Below, one piece after another: positions 24,099 to 32,064 of a stretch of DNA of 64,000 bases (its first letter is position 1; each line of letters opens with the position of its first letter). The position numbers and the translations under genes were made by a program. The stretch is taken from the NCBI RefSeq assembly GCF_036246005.1, contig NZ_CP109171.1:6126001-6190000 (forward strand), written 5' to 3'. Below the pieces are notes generated by a model. The model had not been told where the DNA came from. It saw only the letters and a list, made by a program, of their open reading frames with translations, and searched no databases. Origin of the DNA: Streptomyces sp. NBC_01723 (lineage in GTDB: Bacteria > Actinomycetota > Actinomycetes > Streptomycetales > Streptomycetaceae).

Positions 24099-26141
24099 TC
24101 AGCCCTGGCGCGCCCAGTCGACGACCAGTCGGCTGTATGGCTTGTCGACGACGAAGCGCCGGTCGTCCGCCGTCAGCCGGTCGCGCGAGTCGGCGACGGC
24201 CATCCGGAAGCCCGGCTCGGGGGCGTCGTTGCCGCCGGTCGCGTCCCAGGCGCGGATCTCGCTCACCACACGCTCGGCGAGGCCGGCGCCGCCCTCGCCG
24301 TGGCCGGTCACGCCGACCTCCCAGTACCGGCCCTGCTCGTCCTCGCCCTCCCGGATGGTCAGGTACGCGAGCGACCCGCCGTCGAGGGCCGCCATGGAGC
24401 CCCACCCGAAGTGCGGGGTGAACCCGGGGCGCTGGCCCGGCAGGCGGGACAGGCCGTTGGGCAGTACGCAGGCCAGGTACAGGTACAGCCACTCCCAGGC
24501 GGAGCCTTGCCGGAACTTCACCCCGGTGTAGATCTTGGTCTGCTGCTGGTCGAGGACGGTACGCAAGGCGTCGCGGTCGACGTCCTGCTCGCTGAACGTT
24601 TCCAGGCGGACGTTGCCTTCGCCGGCCATCGGCACGAGGGTGTACACGTCGTCGCAGACACCCTTGCGCAGCGGGATGAAGGTGGCCATCTCGCAGGAGA
24701 CGGTCTGCCACGTCTCGCCGTCACGTTCGAAGGCGAAAGAGCGGGAGATGCTGCCGCGGATGCGCATCGGCAGGACCAGGCGCCCGCCGGGGGCGAGCTG
24801 GTCGAGGATCTTCACGGGGACGTCGCCAGCGCCGACGGTGAAGATGATCCGGTCGTAGGGGGCGTGCTCGGGCAGTCCGGCCGCGCCGTCGGCCATGACC
24901 GCGGTGGCGTTGTCGACGCCGGCCTCGGCGAGGTTCTTGTTCGCGCCGGCGACGAGGTCCTGGTCGACGTCGAGCGTCCACACCTGCCCGCCGGGGGAGA
25001 CGATCTTGCCGAGGAGGGCGGCGTTGTAGCCGGTGGCGGCTCCGGCTTCCAGGACCTTGTGACCGGGCTGGGCGCCGAGCTGTTCGAGCTGGGTGGCGAC
25101 GATGGACGGCGCGGAGATGCAGGAGATCATCTCCCCGTGCTCGTCGTGCTTGATCGGGACCGCGTCCTCCTTGTACGCGCTCTCCAGGTCGACGCCGGGC
25201 AGGAAGGCGTGCCGGTCGGTGCTGCGGAAGGCGTCGATGGCCGCCTTGCTGCGCAGGTGGCCACTGTCGGCGAGCCGCTGGGCGAGGGCTTCGCGCAGCT
25301 GGCTGGGCTCGGTTTCGGGTGTCACGGTGGTCTCCATTCGGGGGAGGCTAGGGTCCGCCGAGGCGGACGTGCGGGTAGACACGTCGCCATCTCCGGTGGA
25401 GAAGGCGACGTGACGGCCGAGCCACGCGGTGGCGGCCTGCACGTCGGCAGGCACGCCTGCGCGGTTGAACGCGAAGATCGCGTGATGGGCGATGACGCCC
25501 CGGACTCCGCGTATCAGTCGGCCGTCGGCGGCGAGCCGGCGCAGCCGACGGCCGGCGTCCTCGAACGCGGCGACGCGCTCGACCCAGCCGGCGTCCGCGT
25601 CGGGGCGCAGGGCGGCGTCCGCGTTCATCAGCCGCCGCATAGCCGATACGGCCTGCTCCAGCGCGGGGCCCTGGGGCGGGGTGACGGGGGGCCGCAGGGC
25701 GGCCCACTGGGCGTAGACGTCTCCGGCTTCGAACGGGTCCAGCCCGGCCTCGCGGATCATGGCGGACAGCAGCATCACGCTGCGTTCGCGGGCGCCGGGG
25801 CTGCCGGTCTCGGAGAGCGCGGCCGGGCTGTCGGCGCAGAACACCTCGTGCGCGACCTGCATGCCTTCGGGGCCGCCGAAGGCATAGGTCTCCGGCTCGT
25901 AGATCCCACCCGTCCAGCCGGTGATGACGCGGTCGGCGACGAGCTGGTCCAGCAGACCGGTGGCGGGCTGTTCGGTGCGCAGGCGCACGCCGGCGTCCTT
26001 GCGCAGGAAGTGAAAACGGTGCCCGGACAGCGCGGTCGCCAGGGTCCGAGCAGCGTCCGTGTGCGGATCGGTGAAGGCCACGGATGCGTGCCACCAGGAC
26101 GTGAGCGGAGGGATCGGCAGGTTCTCGTCGTCGAAGGTCAT
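24099..26141 (-). CDS. FxLD-system methyltransferase fused to a SpaB_C-type lanthipeptide elimination domain
   Basis: 680 aa. Residues ~15-155 read as the C-terminal domain of class I LanB enzymes ('thiopeptide-type bacteriocin biosynthesis'): SWWHASVAFTD, RKDAGVRLRT, GWTGGIYEPETYAFGG (81-90), MQVAHEVFCADS and AMIREAGLDPFEAGDVYAQW. Residues ~280-680 form a PCMT-like methyltransferase (HAFLPGVDLESAYKED, ISAPSIVATQLEQLG, VLEAGAATGYNAALLG at 363-378), as in FxLD-system enzymes that methylate a core Asp to form isoaspartate. The adjacent LanB lacks this elimination domain, so the fused domain probably completes Ser/Thr dehydration. No ribosome site precedes the internal Met at ~269. Confidence 0.86.
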   Translation of the reverse strand: MTFDDENLPIPPLTSWWHASVAFTDPHTDAARTLATALSGHRFHFLRKDAGVRLRTEQPATGLLDQLVADRVITGWTGGIYEPETYAFGGPEGMQVAHEVFCADSPAALSETGSPGARERSVMLLSAMIREAGLDPFEAGDVYAQWAALRPPVTPPQGPALEQAVSAMRRLMNADAALRPDADAGWVERVAAFEDAGRRLRRLAADGRLIRGVRGVIAHHAIFAFNRAGVPADVQAATAWLGRHVAFSTGDGDVSTRTSASADPSLPRMETTVTPETEPSQLREALAQRLADSGHLRSKAAIDAFRSTDRHAFLPGVDLESAYKEDAVPIKHDEHGEMISCISAPSIVATQLEQLGAQPGHKVLEAGAATGYNAALLGKIVSPGGQVWTLDVDQDLVAGANKNLAEAGVDNATAVMADGAAGLPEHAPYDRIIFTVGAGDVPVKILDQLAPGGRLVLPMRIRGSISRSFAFERDGETWQTVSCEMATFIPLRKGVCDDVYTLVPMAGEGNVRLETFSEQDVDRDALRTVLDQQQTKIYTGVKFRQGSAWEWLYLYLACVLPNGLSRLPGQRPGFTPHFGWGSMAALDGGSLAYLTIREGEDEQGRYWEVGVTGHGEGGAGLAERVVSEIRAWDATGGNDAPEPGFRMAVADSRDRLTADDRRFVVDKPYSRLVVDWARQG

Positions 26142-26178
26142 GGAGGGGCAACTCCTTGCACGTCGGCAGGTTCGGGGG

Positions 26179-27249
26179 TCAGGTGAGCAGGAGAGCGCGG
26201 CTCCAGCCGGTGGTGTCGGCGGGCTGCAGGGCGAGTTGGGCTCCGGCGCGGCCTTCCATGAAGCCGAGCTTGGGCAGGCGCTCCCAACTGGTGGCCAGTC
26301 GTCGGTGCAGGTCCTGGATGATCGGGCTGAAGCGGTCGGGTGCGGGGCTGTCGGCGGCGACCGCGCGGGTGAGAGTCAGCAGCCCGGCCCAGCCGTGGCA
26401 GAGCGTGGAGTCGGTGATGCGGGTGAGGTGCAGCGGGTCGGTCAGGGTGGTCTCGATGGTGTCCTCGGCCGCCCGGCGGCGGGCGGGGTCGCCGAGGGCG
26501 AGCGCGGCGAGCTGCTGGGCGCGGGCGATGCCGGGCCGGCCGTAGCACCAGGACTGGCGGGCCGGCTCAGGCGCGGGCGGCTGGTCGGCGTACAGGTGGG
26601 CTGCGGTGGACCAGTAGCGGGCGCCGTGCCGGTCGAGCCAGGTCACGAAGGTGTCGACGGCCTCCTCCTGACCGGGGACGCGGATGCCTTCGCGCAGGGC
26701 CAGGGAGAGCACGGCAAGAGGCCCTGCGATGCCGTGAGCCATGCCGTTGTTGCCGTGCCCGCCGGTCATCTCCTTCCCGTCGGGGCCGACCGGCGACCAC
26801 CACCCGGGCAGTATCCGGCCGTCACCGGGGGTGGGACGGGCGAGGGCGACGAGGCAGGTGAGCACGTCGGGCAGCCGGGGCGCGGGCGGTTGGCGGGAGA
26901 GCAGGAGGGCGGCGAGACCGGTCATGCCGCGGATGAGGTCCCATTCGGCGAGGTGGGGCAGCGCGCCGGCCGCCTGGCGGCGGTGGGCGGCGGCGAGCCG
27001 GGCGTCCACGACGCGGTCGACGGCCGCGTGGACGTCGTCGTCGGCTCCGTGGGCGCGGGCCAGGACGAACTCCAGGGCGGGTGCGCCGTGGAAGAGGCTG
27101 GCGTTGCTGCCGGTGCTGACCCCGCGTGCGGTGGCCTGGGCGAGGTGGCGGCGTGCGGTGGACAGGTCGCGGCGCTCGATGTCGAGCAGGGCCATCCCCA
27201 GGGCGCCTTCGGACAGGTCCTGCGTGCGAGGCCCGGTCGTCGTGGTCAT
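26179..27249 (-). CDS. LanC-type lanthipeptide cyclase
   Basis: 356 aa from ATG 27249, overlapping the LanB stop (ATGA). The zinc ligands appear as Cys in SWCYGRPG and Cys-His in TLCHGWAGL, with GGHGNNGMAHGIAGPLAVLSLA as the conserved HGIAG segment carrying the catalytic-type His. LanC enzymes add Cys thiols to dehydroalanine/dehydrobutyrine to close lanthionine rings. The length is slightly shorter than nisin-type LanC (~415) but normal for actinobacterial class I cyclases. Confidence 0.9.
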   Translation of the reverse strand: MTTTTGPRTQDLSEGALGMALLDIERRDLSTARRHLAQATARGVSTGSNASLFHGAPALEFVLARAHGADDDVHAAVDRVVDARLAAAHRRQAAGALPHLAEWDLIRGMTGLAALLLSRQPPAPRLPDVLTCLVALARPTPGDGRILPGWWSPVGPDGKEMTGGHGNNGMAHGIAGPLAVLSLALREGIRVPGQEEAVDTFVTWLDRHGARYWSTAAHLYADQPPAPEPARQSWCYGRPGIARAQQLAALALGDPARRRAAEDTIETTLTDPLHLTRITDSTLCHGWAGLLTLTRAVAADSPAPDRFSPIIQDLHRRLATSWERLPKLGFMEGRAGAQLALQPADTTGWSRALLLT

Positions 27250-29285
27250 GAGCGCCTGGCCAGGGGGACGACGATGCTGTGGGCCCGGCCGCCGATCCAC
27301 CCGTCGGCGTCCGGCGGGGGCGCCTCGTGCAGGGTGGCTATGCCGAAGGGGCTGGCGTCCAGGTGCGCGCGCAGGAGGTCCAGGTCGACGTCGCGGGACA
27401 GGTCGAGGGGCAGCTGCTGGTCGTCCTCGGCGAGCAGGACCCGCTCCGGCACCCGGAACCGGGCACGCCAGGCGTGTAGTTGGTCGGCCCACTGCTGGAG
27501 TGGTGCGGAGCGGGCGGGCAGCGTGCGGCTGCTGATCTTCCAGCGGGCGGTGGTGAGGATGGTGCGCCGGTAGGTGAGGGCCGGGGTGAAGGGCAGGGTC
27601 CAGGCGGCGCCCCAGTCGAACCAGGTCACCTGCGGGTGGGCGGCCCGGCTGATCTCGCCGAGGAAGCGGGCCATCGGCGGGGTGTAGTTGTTCCACAGGA
27701 AGTTGATGGCGGTGGGGGCCAGCAGTTCCAGGGGCTTGCCCGTCGCGGATTCCAGCAGCTGGGGGCGGCCGTCGGTGACGGTGACCGCGAGGTCGCGGGG
27801 GAAGAGGACGTGTGGGGCGGGGCGTCGAAATTCGCCGACGCTTACGATCCGGGGCAGGGCCTGGGGCGCGCGGGTGAGCAGGTCGGCCGCCACCCGTCCG
27901 GCGTGGAAGGAGAGCTGCGCGAGTTCCGCCTCCGGATCGGCGGTGGGCAGATGTGCGTACGTGGCCTCGGCGCCGGGAAACAGGTGCCAGAACCGGCCGG
28001 TCATCGATCCGGCCGAGCGGGAGACGGTCAGCACACGCAGCCGGAAGTCGCCCCGGTCCAGAGCCGGAACGGAGGTGGCGTGAATCTGTCCTGCCAGTTC
28101 GAGGTGGGGCGCCGCGTTGTGAGGCTTGGTTCCGGCCGCTGCCTCCAGTTCCTCGATCATCGCCCCGGTCACCGCGACGGTGCGGTTGCCTTCGGCGGCG
28201 GCGGTGCCGGCCAGCTCCATCAGCAGACGGTCACGCCGGGACATCGGCCGGGGTGGTTCGCTCGCCGTGACGAATCCTGCCGGGAAGCCCACGCCCCGGT
28301 CGGGGTCCGTGGCCACATCCACCGGTACCGGGGTGTTCTCGCCGTAGGTCTCGGTGAACTGCTCGATCCACCGGCGCCAGGTCGGTGTCCCGTTCGGATG
28401 GGTGACCAGGCGGGCCAGGACGGTCGCCGCGGTCTCGGCTTCGGTCAGCACTTGCTCGGGCAGCCGCACGTCGGCGTCCAGCCGCAGATCGCACGCCGTG
28501 CGCAGGCCGGCGGCTTGAGTGCGCGCCGTGGGCGGTAAGACCTCGGTGGGGTCGGCGACGGTAGCGGGCGCGCGCAGCGAGGAGCGCAACAGCCGCACCC
28601 GCAGCAGTTCACCGAGCAGCCGGTCGCGCGCGGTGCCGTCCACGGCGGGGAACTCCGCGGCCAGCTTGTCGGACAACTGGCGGTACCCGATGGGCGATCG
28701 GGCCAGGTCGAGCACGAGACGCAGCGCGGGGCTCAGAGCCAGGCGGAAGGCGGCGTCTCCCTCCGAGGGCACGTGGAGGTGCCGGTCGCGCTGACGGATC
28801 AGGGTGTTGACGCAGACCTCGGCGTCGGCCATGCGCGCGGCGTCGCTCTCCCAGGTGCTGAGCATCTCGTCGAGTAGGGCCGGTTCGGGACGGGCTACGG
28901 CCTGGTGCTCGTCGCCGATGCGTACGGACGTGGTCTCGTCGAAGCCGAGCGGGGCCACGCCGGCGAACAAGCCGAAGGGGGTGGAGCGGCGGGCGTAGCG
29001 GATCGCGTAGCGGGCGGTGGCCAGCGCTGCCCGGCGCATCCGGCGTACCTTCGGTGTGCGGCCGTCGATGATGGCTTGCACCTGCTGGGCGAGGAGAGGG
29101 CTCGCCTGCGACACGGTCTGGCGGAAGTCGGTATCGGACCACACCGTGCTCAGCCACGCGCGCCACTCCTCCGCAGGAGCCCTGGACGCTGGCCAGGGCG
29201 GCATGGCGGGCTCGGACGTGTGGACCGCGGCGCGCAGCATGGTCTGCCCCGTGGCCTCGTACAGGCTGGGCCGGTGCCGTGTCAT
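27246..29285 (-). CDS. Class I lanthipeptide dehydratase (LanB), glutamylation domain only
   Basis: 679 aa from ATG 29285. The family pattern is clear: YEATGQTMLRAAVHTSE, YAIRYARRSTPFGLFAGVAPLGF, the FRLALSPALRLVLDLAR segment and the late region PRIVSVGEFRRPAPHVLFPRDLAVTV...PTAINFLWNNYTPPMARFLGEI. The protein ends at IVVPLARRS, where full-length LanB would continue with a ~280-residue elimination domain. That domain is found at the N-terminus of the methyltransferase protein (24099-26141). It would transfer glutamate from glutamyl-tRNA to Ser/Thr of the precursor at 29381-29566. Confidence 0.88.
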   Translation of the reverse strand: MTRHRPSLYEATGQTMLRAAVHTSEPAMPPWPASRAPAEEWRAWLSTVWSDTDFRQTVSQASPLLAQQVQAIIDGRTPKVRRMRRAALATARYAIRYARRSTPFGLFAGVAPLGFDETTSVRIGDEHQAVARPEPALLDEMLSTWESDAARMADAEVCVNTLIRQRDRHLHVPSEGDAAFRLALSPALRLVLDLARSPIGYRQLSDKLAAEFPAVDGTARDRLLGELLRVRLLRSSLRAPATVADPTEVLPPTARTQAAGLRTACDLRLDADVRLPEQVLTEAETAATVLARLVTHPNGTPTWRRWIEQFTETYGENTPVPVDVATDPDRGVGFPAGFVTASEPPRPMSRRDRLLMELAGTAAAEGNRTVAVTGAMIEELEAAAGTKPHNAAPHLELAGQIHATSVPALDRGDFRLRVLTVSRSAGSMTGRFWHLFPGAEATYAHLPTADPEAELAQLSFHAGRVAADLLTRAPQALPRIVSVGEFRRPAPHVLFPRDLAVTVTDGRPQLLESATGKPLELLAPTAINFLWNNYTPPMARFLGEISRAAHPQVTWFDWGAAWTLPFTPALTYRRTILTTARWKISSRTLPARSAPLQQWADQLHAWRARFRVPERVLLAEDDQQLPLDLSRDVDLDLLRAHLDASPFGIATLHEAPPPDADGWIGGRAHSIVVPLARRS

Positions 29286-29330
29286 CAGGGCTCTCCTCAT
29301 CTTCCTGTGTGGCGGGCGGGTTGGGCGTGG

Positions 29331-29360
29331 CGGGCCGGACGGGGAGCCCCGTCCGGCCCG
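29331..29360 (-). terminator. Hairpin between precursor and LanB genes (attenuator)
   Basis: Arms CGGGCCGGACGGGG (29331-29344) and CCCCGTCCGGCCCG (29347-29360) pair perfectly with a 2-nt AG spacer. It sits in the 95-bp gap after the precursor gene and before LanB, where class I lanthipeptide loci often carry a leaky terminator that keeps precursor mRNA in excess. No U-tract is present, as is usual in Streptomyces. Confidence 0.75.
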
Positions 29361-29380
29361 CGTTGCCGGGGTGATCCGGC

Positions 29381-29566
29381 TTACGAGGTGGTGCAGGCGC
29401 TGGGGCAGGAGCTGCCGCAGGTGTCGCCCGTGCTGCACATCAGGGCCGTCTCGGTCGCCGGCGTGCCCTCGATGAAGGTGATGTCGAGCTTGAACGGGTC
29501 GTCGTCGGCCTTCACGAGGTCCGTTGTTGCGGGACCGGTCGGCCTTTCGGCCTGGATGGCGGTCAT
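29381..29566 (-). CDS. FxLD-family lanthipeptide precursor
   Basis: 61 aa from ATG 29566 (AGGAGG 5 nt upstream). The leader contains FKLDITFIEG (residues 25-34), the FxLD signature. The C-terminal core, from about residue 43, has Cys44, Cys50, Cys54 and Cys58 with many Ser/Thr (STGDTCGSSCPSACTTS), allowing up to four thioether rings. Asp48 in TGDTCG is the only core Asp and the likely site for the PCMT-like enzyme. Immediately downstream are a hairpin, LanB, LanC and the fused methyltransferase. No dedicated protease or transporter gene is recognised nearby. Confidence 0.9.
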   Translation of the reverse strand: MTAIQAERPTGPATTDLVKADDDPFKLDITFIEGTPATETALMCSTGDTCGSSCPSACTTS

Positions 29567-29692
29567 GCATGCCTCCTAGGAGTGAGTGGTGCGGGATGCC
29601 GAGGTCCTGTCGGACCTCGGGGTCTGCTACCAGACGGCAACCAGCGGCGAAGCCGCCTGAGCGGTCGCTCGCCTGGGAGTCGGTTGGTGCCG

Positions 29693-30160
29693 TCAGGTCG
29701 CAGCGGCCCGTGCCCGCGGGTGCTGCTTGGCGGCCTGGTCCAGCACCCGGGTAAAGTGCTCGCCCTGCTCATCGCCCTCGGCCTCCTCGGCGCGGAGGTC
29801 GCCGAACCGCTGCCAATAGCGTCGGCAGACGTCGTTCTCCATCAGCTTCGCGGCGTGCCACGGAAGGTGTCCGGTGCGGACGAAGCCGAGGCGGTCGCGG
29901 ACGCTGAGAATGCAGATGAGTCGGTTGGCGGCGAGCAGCTGCATGTACTCCTCGACGTCCATGTCCTCGGGAGCCCAGAGCTTGGCGAGGTCGGGGTTGG
30001 TGGACATCTGGGCCAGCCAGTCGAGCTGGTTGCGGGTGAGGAACGCCTCGTTGCGCTCGGCCTGGTGTCGCGCGTTCTGCCTGAGCCGGGTGGCTCCGAC
30101 CACGGCGGTGGTGAGGGAGACGGCAGCACCGGCAGCGAGGACGGCGGTGGTGAGCTTCAT
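29693..30160 (-). CDS. DUF6082-type protein
   Basis: 155 aa with one N-terminal hydrophobic segment (TTAVLAAGAAVSLTTAVVGATRL), then RNEAFLTRNQLDWLAQMSTNPDLAKLWAP and RLICILSVRDRLGFVRTGHLP...RRYWQRFGDLR. This is the pattern of the Streptomyces DUF6082 family, often seen close to FxLD precursor genes. It is probably a membrane-anchored accessory. Function unknown. It ends 127 bp before the precursor start, so the precursor may have its own promoter in that gap. Confidence 0.75.
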   Translation of the reverse strand: MKLTTAVLAAGAAVSLTTAVVGATRLRQNARHQAERNEAFLTRNQLDWLAQMSTNPDLAKLWAPEDMDVEEYMQLLAANRLICILSVRDRLGFVRTGHLPWHAAKLMENDVCRRYWQRFGDLRAEEAEGDEQGEHFTRVLDQAAKQHPRARAAAT

Positions 30161-30234
30161 CGGTCAACGGACCTTTCGCAGATCGGAGATGCGGCCAGTG
30201 GGCCGACTGAGGGAAGACTTGGAGTTCCACCTGT

Positions 30235-30810
30235 TCACGCGGCCCCCGCGAGGACGACGGTCGGGGCTTCGTCGGCGGAGCTGCCCGGCGTGTAGCGGCG
30301 GCGCACCGCCATGAGCGCGACGGCTAGTGGCGGCAGACCCACGGTGGCCCTGCGTGCGTCGACGGACTCCGGCGCACGCAGCGGGCACAGCTCGATCCCC
30401 TCGGCGCTCAGAATGAGCTGGGTGCCGTACTCCTGGGCGCACCCGCCGGCAATGAGGGCACGGTCGTGCAGGTGCGCCCAGTGCTGGACGAGCGCGTCGT
30501 CGGCCTGGACCGCACGCCTGAGCAGGATGGTGGCGGCGCGCTGGAGGGTGAGATCGTGGTCGCTGTGCAGGGCGATGCTCCAGGCGGCGCGGGCAGCAGC
30601 AGGGCCGACGAGGCGGTGGCCGGGCCACTCGTATTCGCCCAGGACGCGGCGCAGGAACTTGGTGTTGGCGTGGTCGGTGTGCCGGCCCTGCCCGAGTTGC
30701 ACTGCATCGAGCTGGTCGCGCACGCGCTTGGCTCGGTGCACGGCCGATTCCGTTGCGCGGGCGATCAGCTCGCGGGCAAGGTCGGGTCGCTGCGGTTCGT
30801 CGGTTGTCAC
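30235..30810 (-). CDS. DUF6624-type protein
   Basis: 191 aa from GTG 30810 (GGAGC upstream; overlaps the upstream stop as GTGA). LARELIARATESAVHRAKRVRDQLDAVQLGQGRHTDHANTKFLRRVLGEYEWPGHRLVGPAAARAAWSIALHSDHDLTLQRAATILL is the DUF6624 core, with the conserved NT..L, GWP-like and AQH-D segments, followed by the YGTQ box (EYGTQLIL). The biochemical function of the family is unknown. It is transcriptionally linked to the GNAT-like gene and lies just ahead of the lanthipeptide genes. Confidence 0.75.
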   Translation of the reverse strand: MTTDEPQRPDLARELIARATESAVHRAKRVRDQLDAVQLGQGRHTDHANTKFLRRVLGEYEWPGHRLVGPAAARAAWSIALHSDHDLTLQRAATILLRRAVQADDALVQHWAHLHDRALIAGGCAQEYGTQLILSAEGIELCPLRAPESVDARRATVGLPPLAVALMAVRRRYTPGSSADEAPTVVLAGAA

Positions 30811-31457
30811 GCGGTGCTCCGATCGTCCGCGGCCAGATGAGGTGCATGGGTCTGGCAGCTGATCAATGTGCTGAGCCTGGGGCGGTGCTCGGCGGCCAGT
30901 TCGAGGCGGGCTACGCGGTCCCCCTCCCGTCCTGGACCGGAACCCCGCACGTCCCAGCCCATGTCCGTGAGCCGGCGCAGCAGGGCGGCGATGGGCTCGG
31001 CTTGGAGGGCGTGGCGGGCCAGGATTTCGGCCCGTACGAGCGGGAGGCTCTGCCGGGCGGCGAGGTCGGAGGCCCACAGGGTGATCAGCCGGGTGATGTC
31101 GTCGGACTGCTCGGGCAGGGTGTGGACGCGTCCCAGGCGGAGGCAGGGGCCGTCGCCCCAGCTGAGGCCGGGGTCGCGCGCGGGGACCATGCAGGCGAGC
31201 AGCTTTCCGTCCTCGAACAGACCGGCTGACCTCGTCTGCGGGTCGCGGAAGAGGGCCGGAACGTCGGCTTGAGCGGGCACGGGGAGACCGCGCAGGGTGA
31301 GCCAGCGCTGCCGGTCCTGCACGAGAGCCGCGGCTTCCGCGCGCTCGGCGTCCGTACGTAACGTGCGCACCGCGTACACGGCGCCCGGGTACTTCGCTGC
31401 GAACGAGGTGGAAGCCGGAGCCTCCTCGTTGGCCAGGGGAGTGGGGGGCCTTCTCAC
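30807..31457 (-). CDS. GNAT-fold acyltransferase-like protein
   Basis: 216 aa from GTG 31457, overlapping the HTH gene stop. VYAVRTLRTDAERAEAAALVQDRQRWLTLRGL...GLFEDGKLLACMVPARDP resembles the N-terminal strands of a GNAT domain. CLRLGRVHTLPEQSDDITRLITLWASDLAARQSLPLVRAEIL would be the central helix region, but the acetyl-CoA Q/RxxGxG/A loop is not obvious. It could be an acyltransferase or a catalytically silent relative. The coupling suggests it works with the HTH and DUF6624 proteins. Confidence 0.6.
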   Translation of the reverse strand: MRRPPTPLANEEAPASTSFAAKYPGAVYAVRTLRTDAERAEAAALVQDRQRWLTLRGLPVPAQADVPALFRDPQTRSAGLFEDGKLLACMVPARDPGLSWGDGPCLRLGRVHTLPEQSDDITRLITLWASDLAARQSLPLVRAEILARHALQAEPIAALLRRLTDMGWDVRGSGPGREGDRVARLELAAEHRPRLSTLISCQTHAPHLAADDRSTA

Positions 31458-31939
31458 TGGCTCGCTCCGCTCCGCGCCGCCGGGTCGGTCGGCAGCAGCT
31501 TCCAGCCGTGGGCAAGGATCACCAGGTGGGTGGTGTCCCGCGCGCCCGTGTCGGCGAGGAGTTGGTCGAGTGCGGCGCGCTGGTCGGCGGGGGCGAGCTT
31601 GGCGGCGACGGCGATGTCACGGGGGTCGCTGTGCTCGGCGACGGCTCGGAGCAGCAGCCGCTGCTCCGGGGTGAGGGATGGCGCTGGCCGGTCCGCCGTG
31701 GGTGAGGCCACCTGCTGGGTGGTGAACAGGCGGTGCACGATCACCGGGGGCTTGCAGCGGGGCGGGCAGTGCAGGCTCTCACGGATGTCGCGCACGTACT
31801 GGCGGACGGTCACGGCCGACAGGCGGGTCTCTGCCGCAATCTCCTTGGCCGTGAGGCCGTTCGTGAGGTGCTGGGCGACGCGCTGCAGGGTCGGCGTCAG
31901 GGGTGTGATCGGTGCGCTGGTCGTCACGGGCGGGGTCAC
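31454..31939 (-). CDS. LuxR-type HTH protein
   Basis: 161 aa from GTG 31939 (GAGAGA upstream; GTG 31969 is an alternative). PLTPTLQRVAQHLTNGLTAKEIAAETRLSAVTVRQYVRDIRESL is a LuxR/NarL-style helix-turn-helix near the N-terminus. A C-terminal ~80-residue helical region (LTPEQRLLLRAVAEHSDPRDIAVAAKL...) resembles a second, weaker HTH. There is no receiver domain. Likely a local regulator of the lanthipeptide-side operon, whose genes follow with GTGA overlaps. Confidence 0.7.
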   Translation of the reverse strand: MTPPVTTSAPITPLTPTLQRVAQHLTNGLTAKEIAAETRLSAVTVRQYVRDIRESLHCPPRCKPPVIVHRLFTTQQVASPTADRPAPSLTPEQRLLLRAVAEHSDPRDIAVAAKLAPADQRAALDQLLADTGARDTTHLVILAHGWKLLPTDPAARSGASQ

Positions 31940-31977
31940 GGTGTCTCTCTCGGCTGGGTGGATGGTCACGGGGAGGG

Positions 31978-32061
31978 GTGCCGCCGGTCCCCGCGGGGGA
32001 CGGGGGCCGGCGGCACGGGCCCGTGCGCGGCGATGGGGAGTCACGGGGTGCCGCGCACGGG
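31978..32061 (-). terminator. Two adjacent hairpins after acyl-CoA dehydrogenase gene
   Basis: CCCGTGCGCGGC (32020-32031) pairs with GCCGCGCACGGG (32050-32061) right after the acyl-CoA dehydrogenase stop. GTGCCGCCGG (31978-31987) pairs with CCGGCGGCAC (32007-32016) just beyond. Together they look like a tandem terminator that separates the conservon-side transcript from the lanthipeptide-side transcript. Confidence 0.65.
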
Positions 32062-32064
32062 GGC

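Noticed and set aside
25100..25340. Internal start of a separate methyltransferase gene at the Met near residue 269 of the fusion
   Set aside because: No ribosome-binding site precedes it and the frame is continuous with natural codon use, so a single fused protein is more likely.
23937..26186. A 749-codon open frame on the plus strand
   Set aside because: It is fully antisense to the FxLD methyltransferase fusion and has biased, repetitive composition typical of GC-rich shadow frames.
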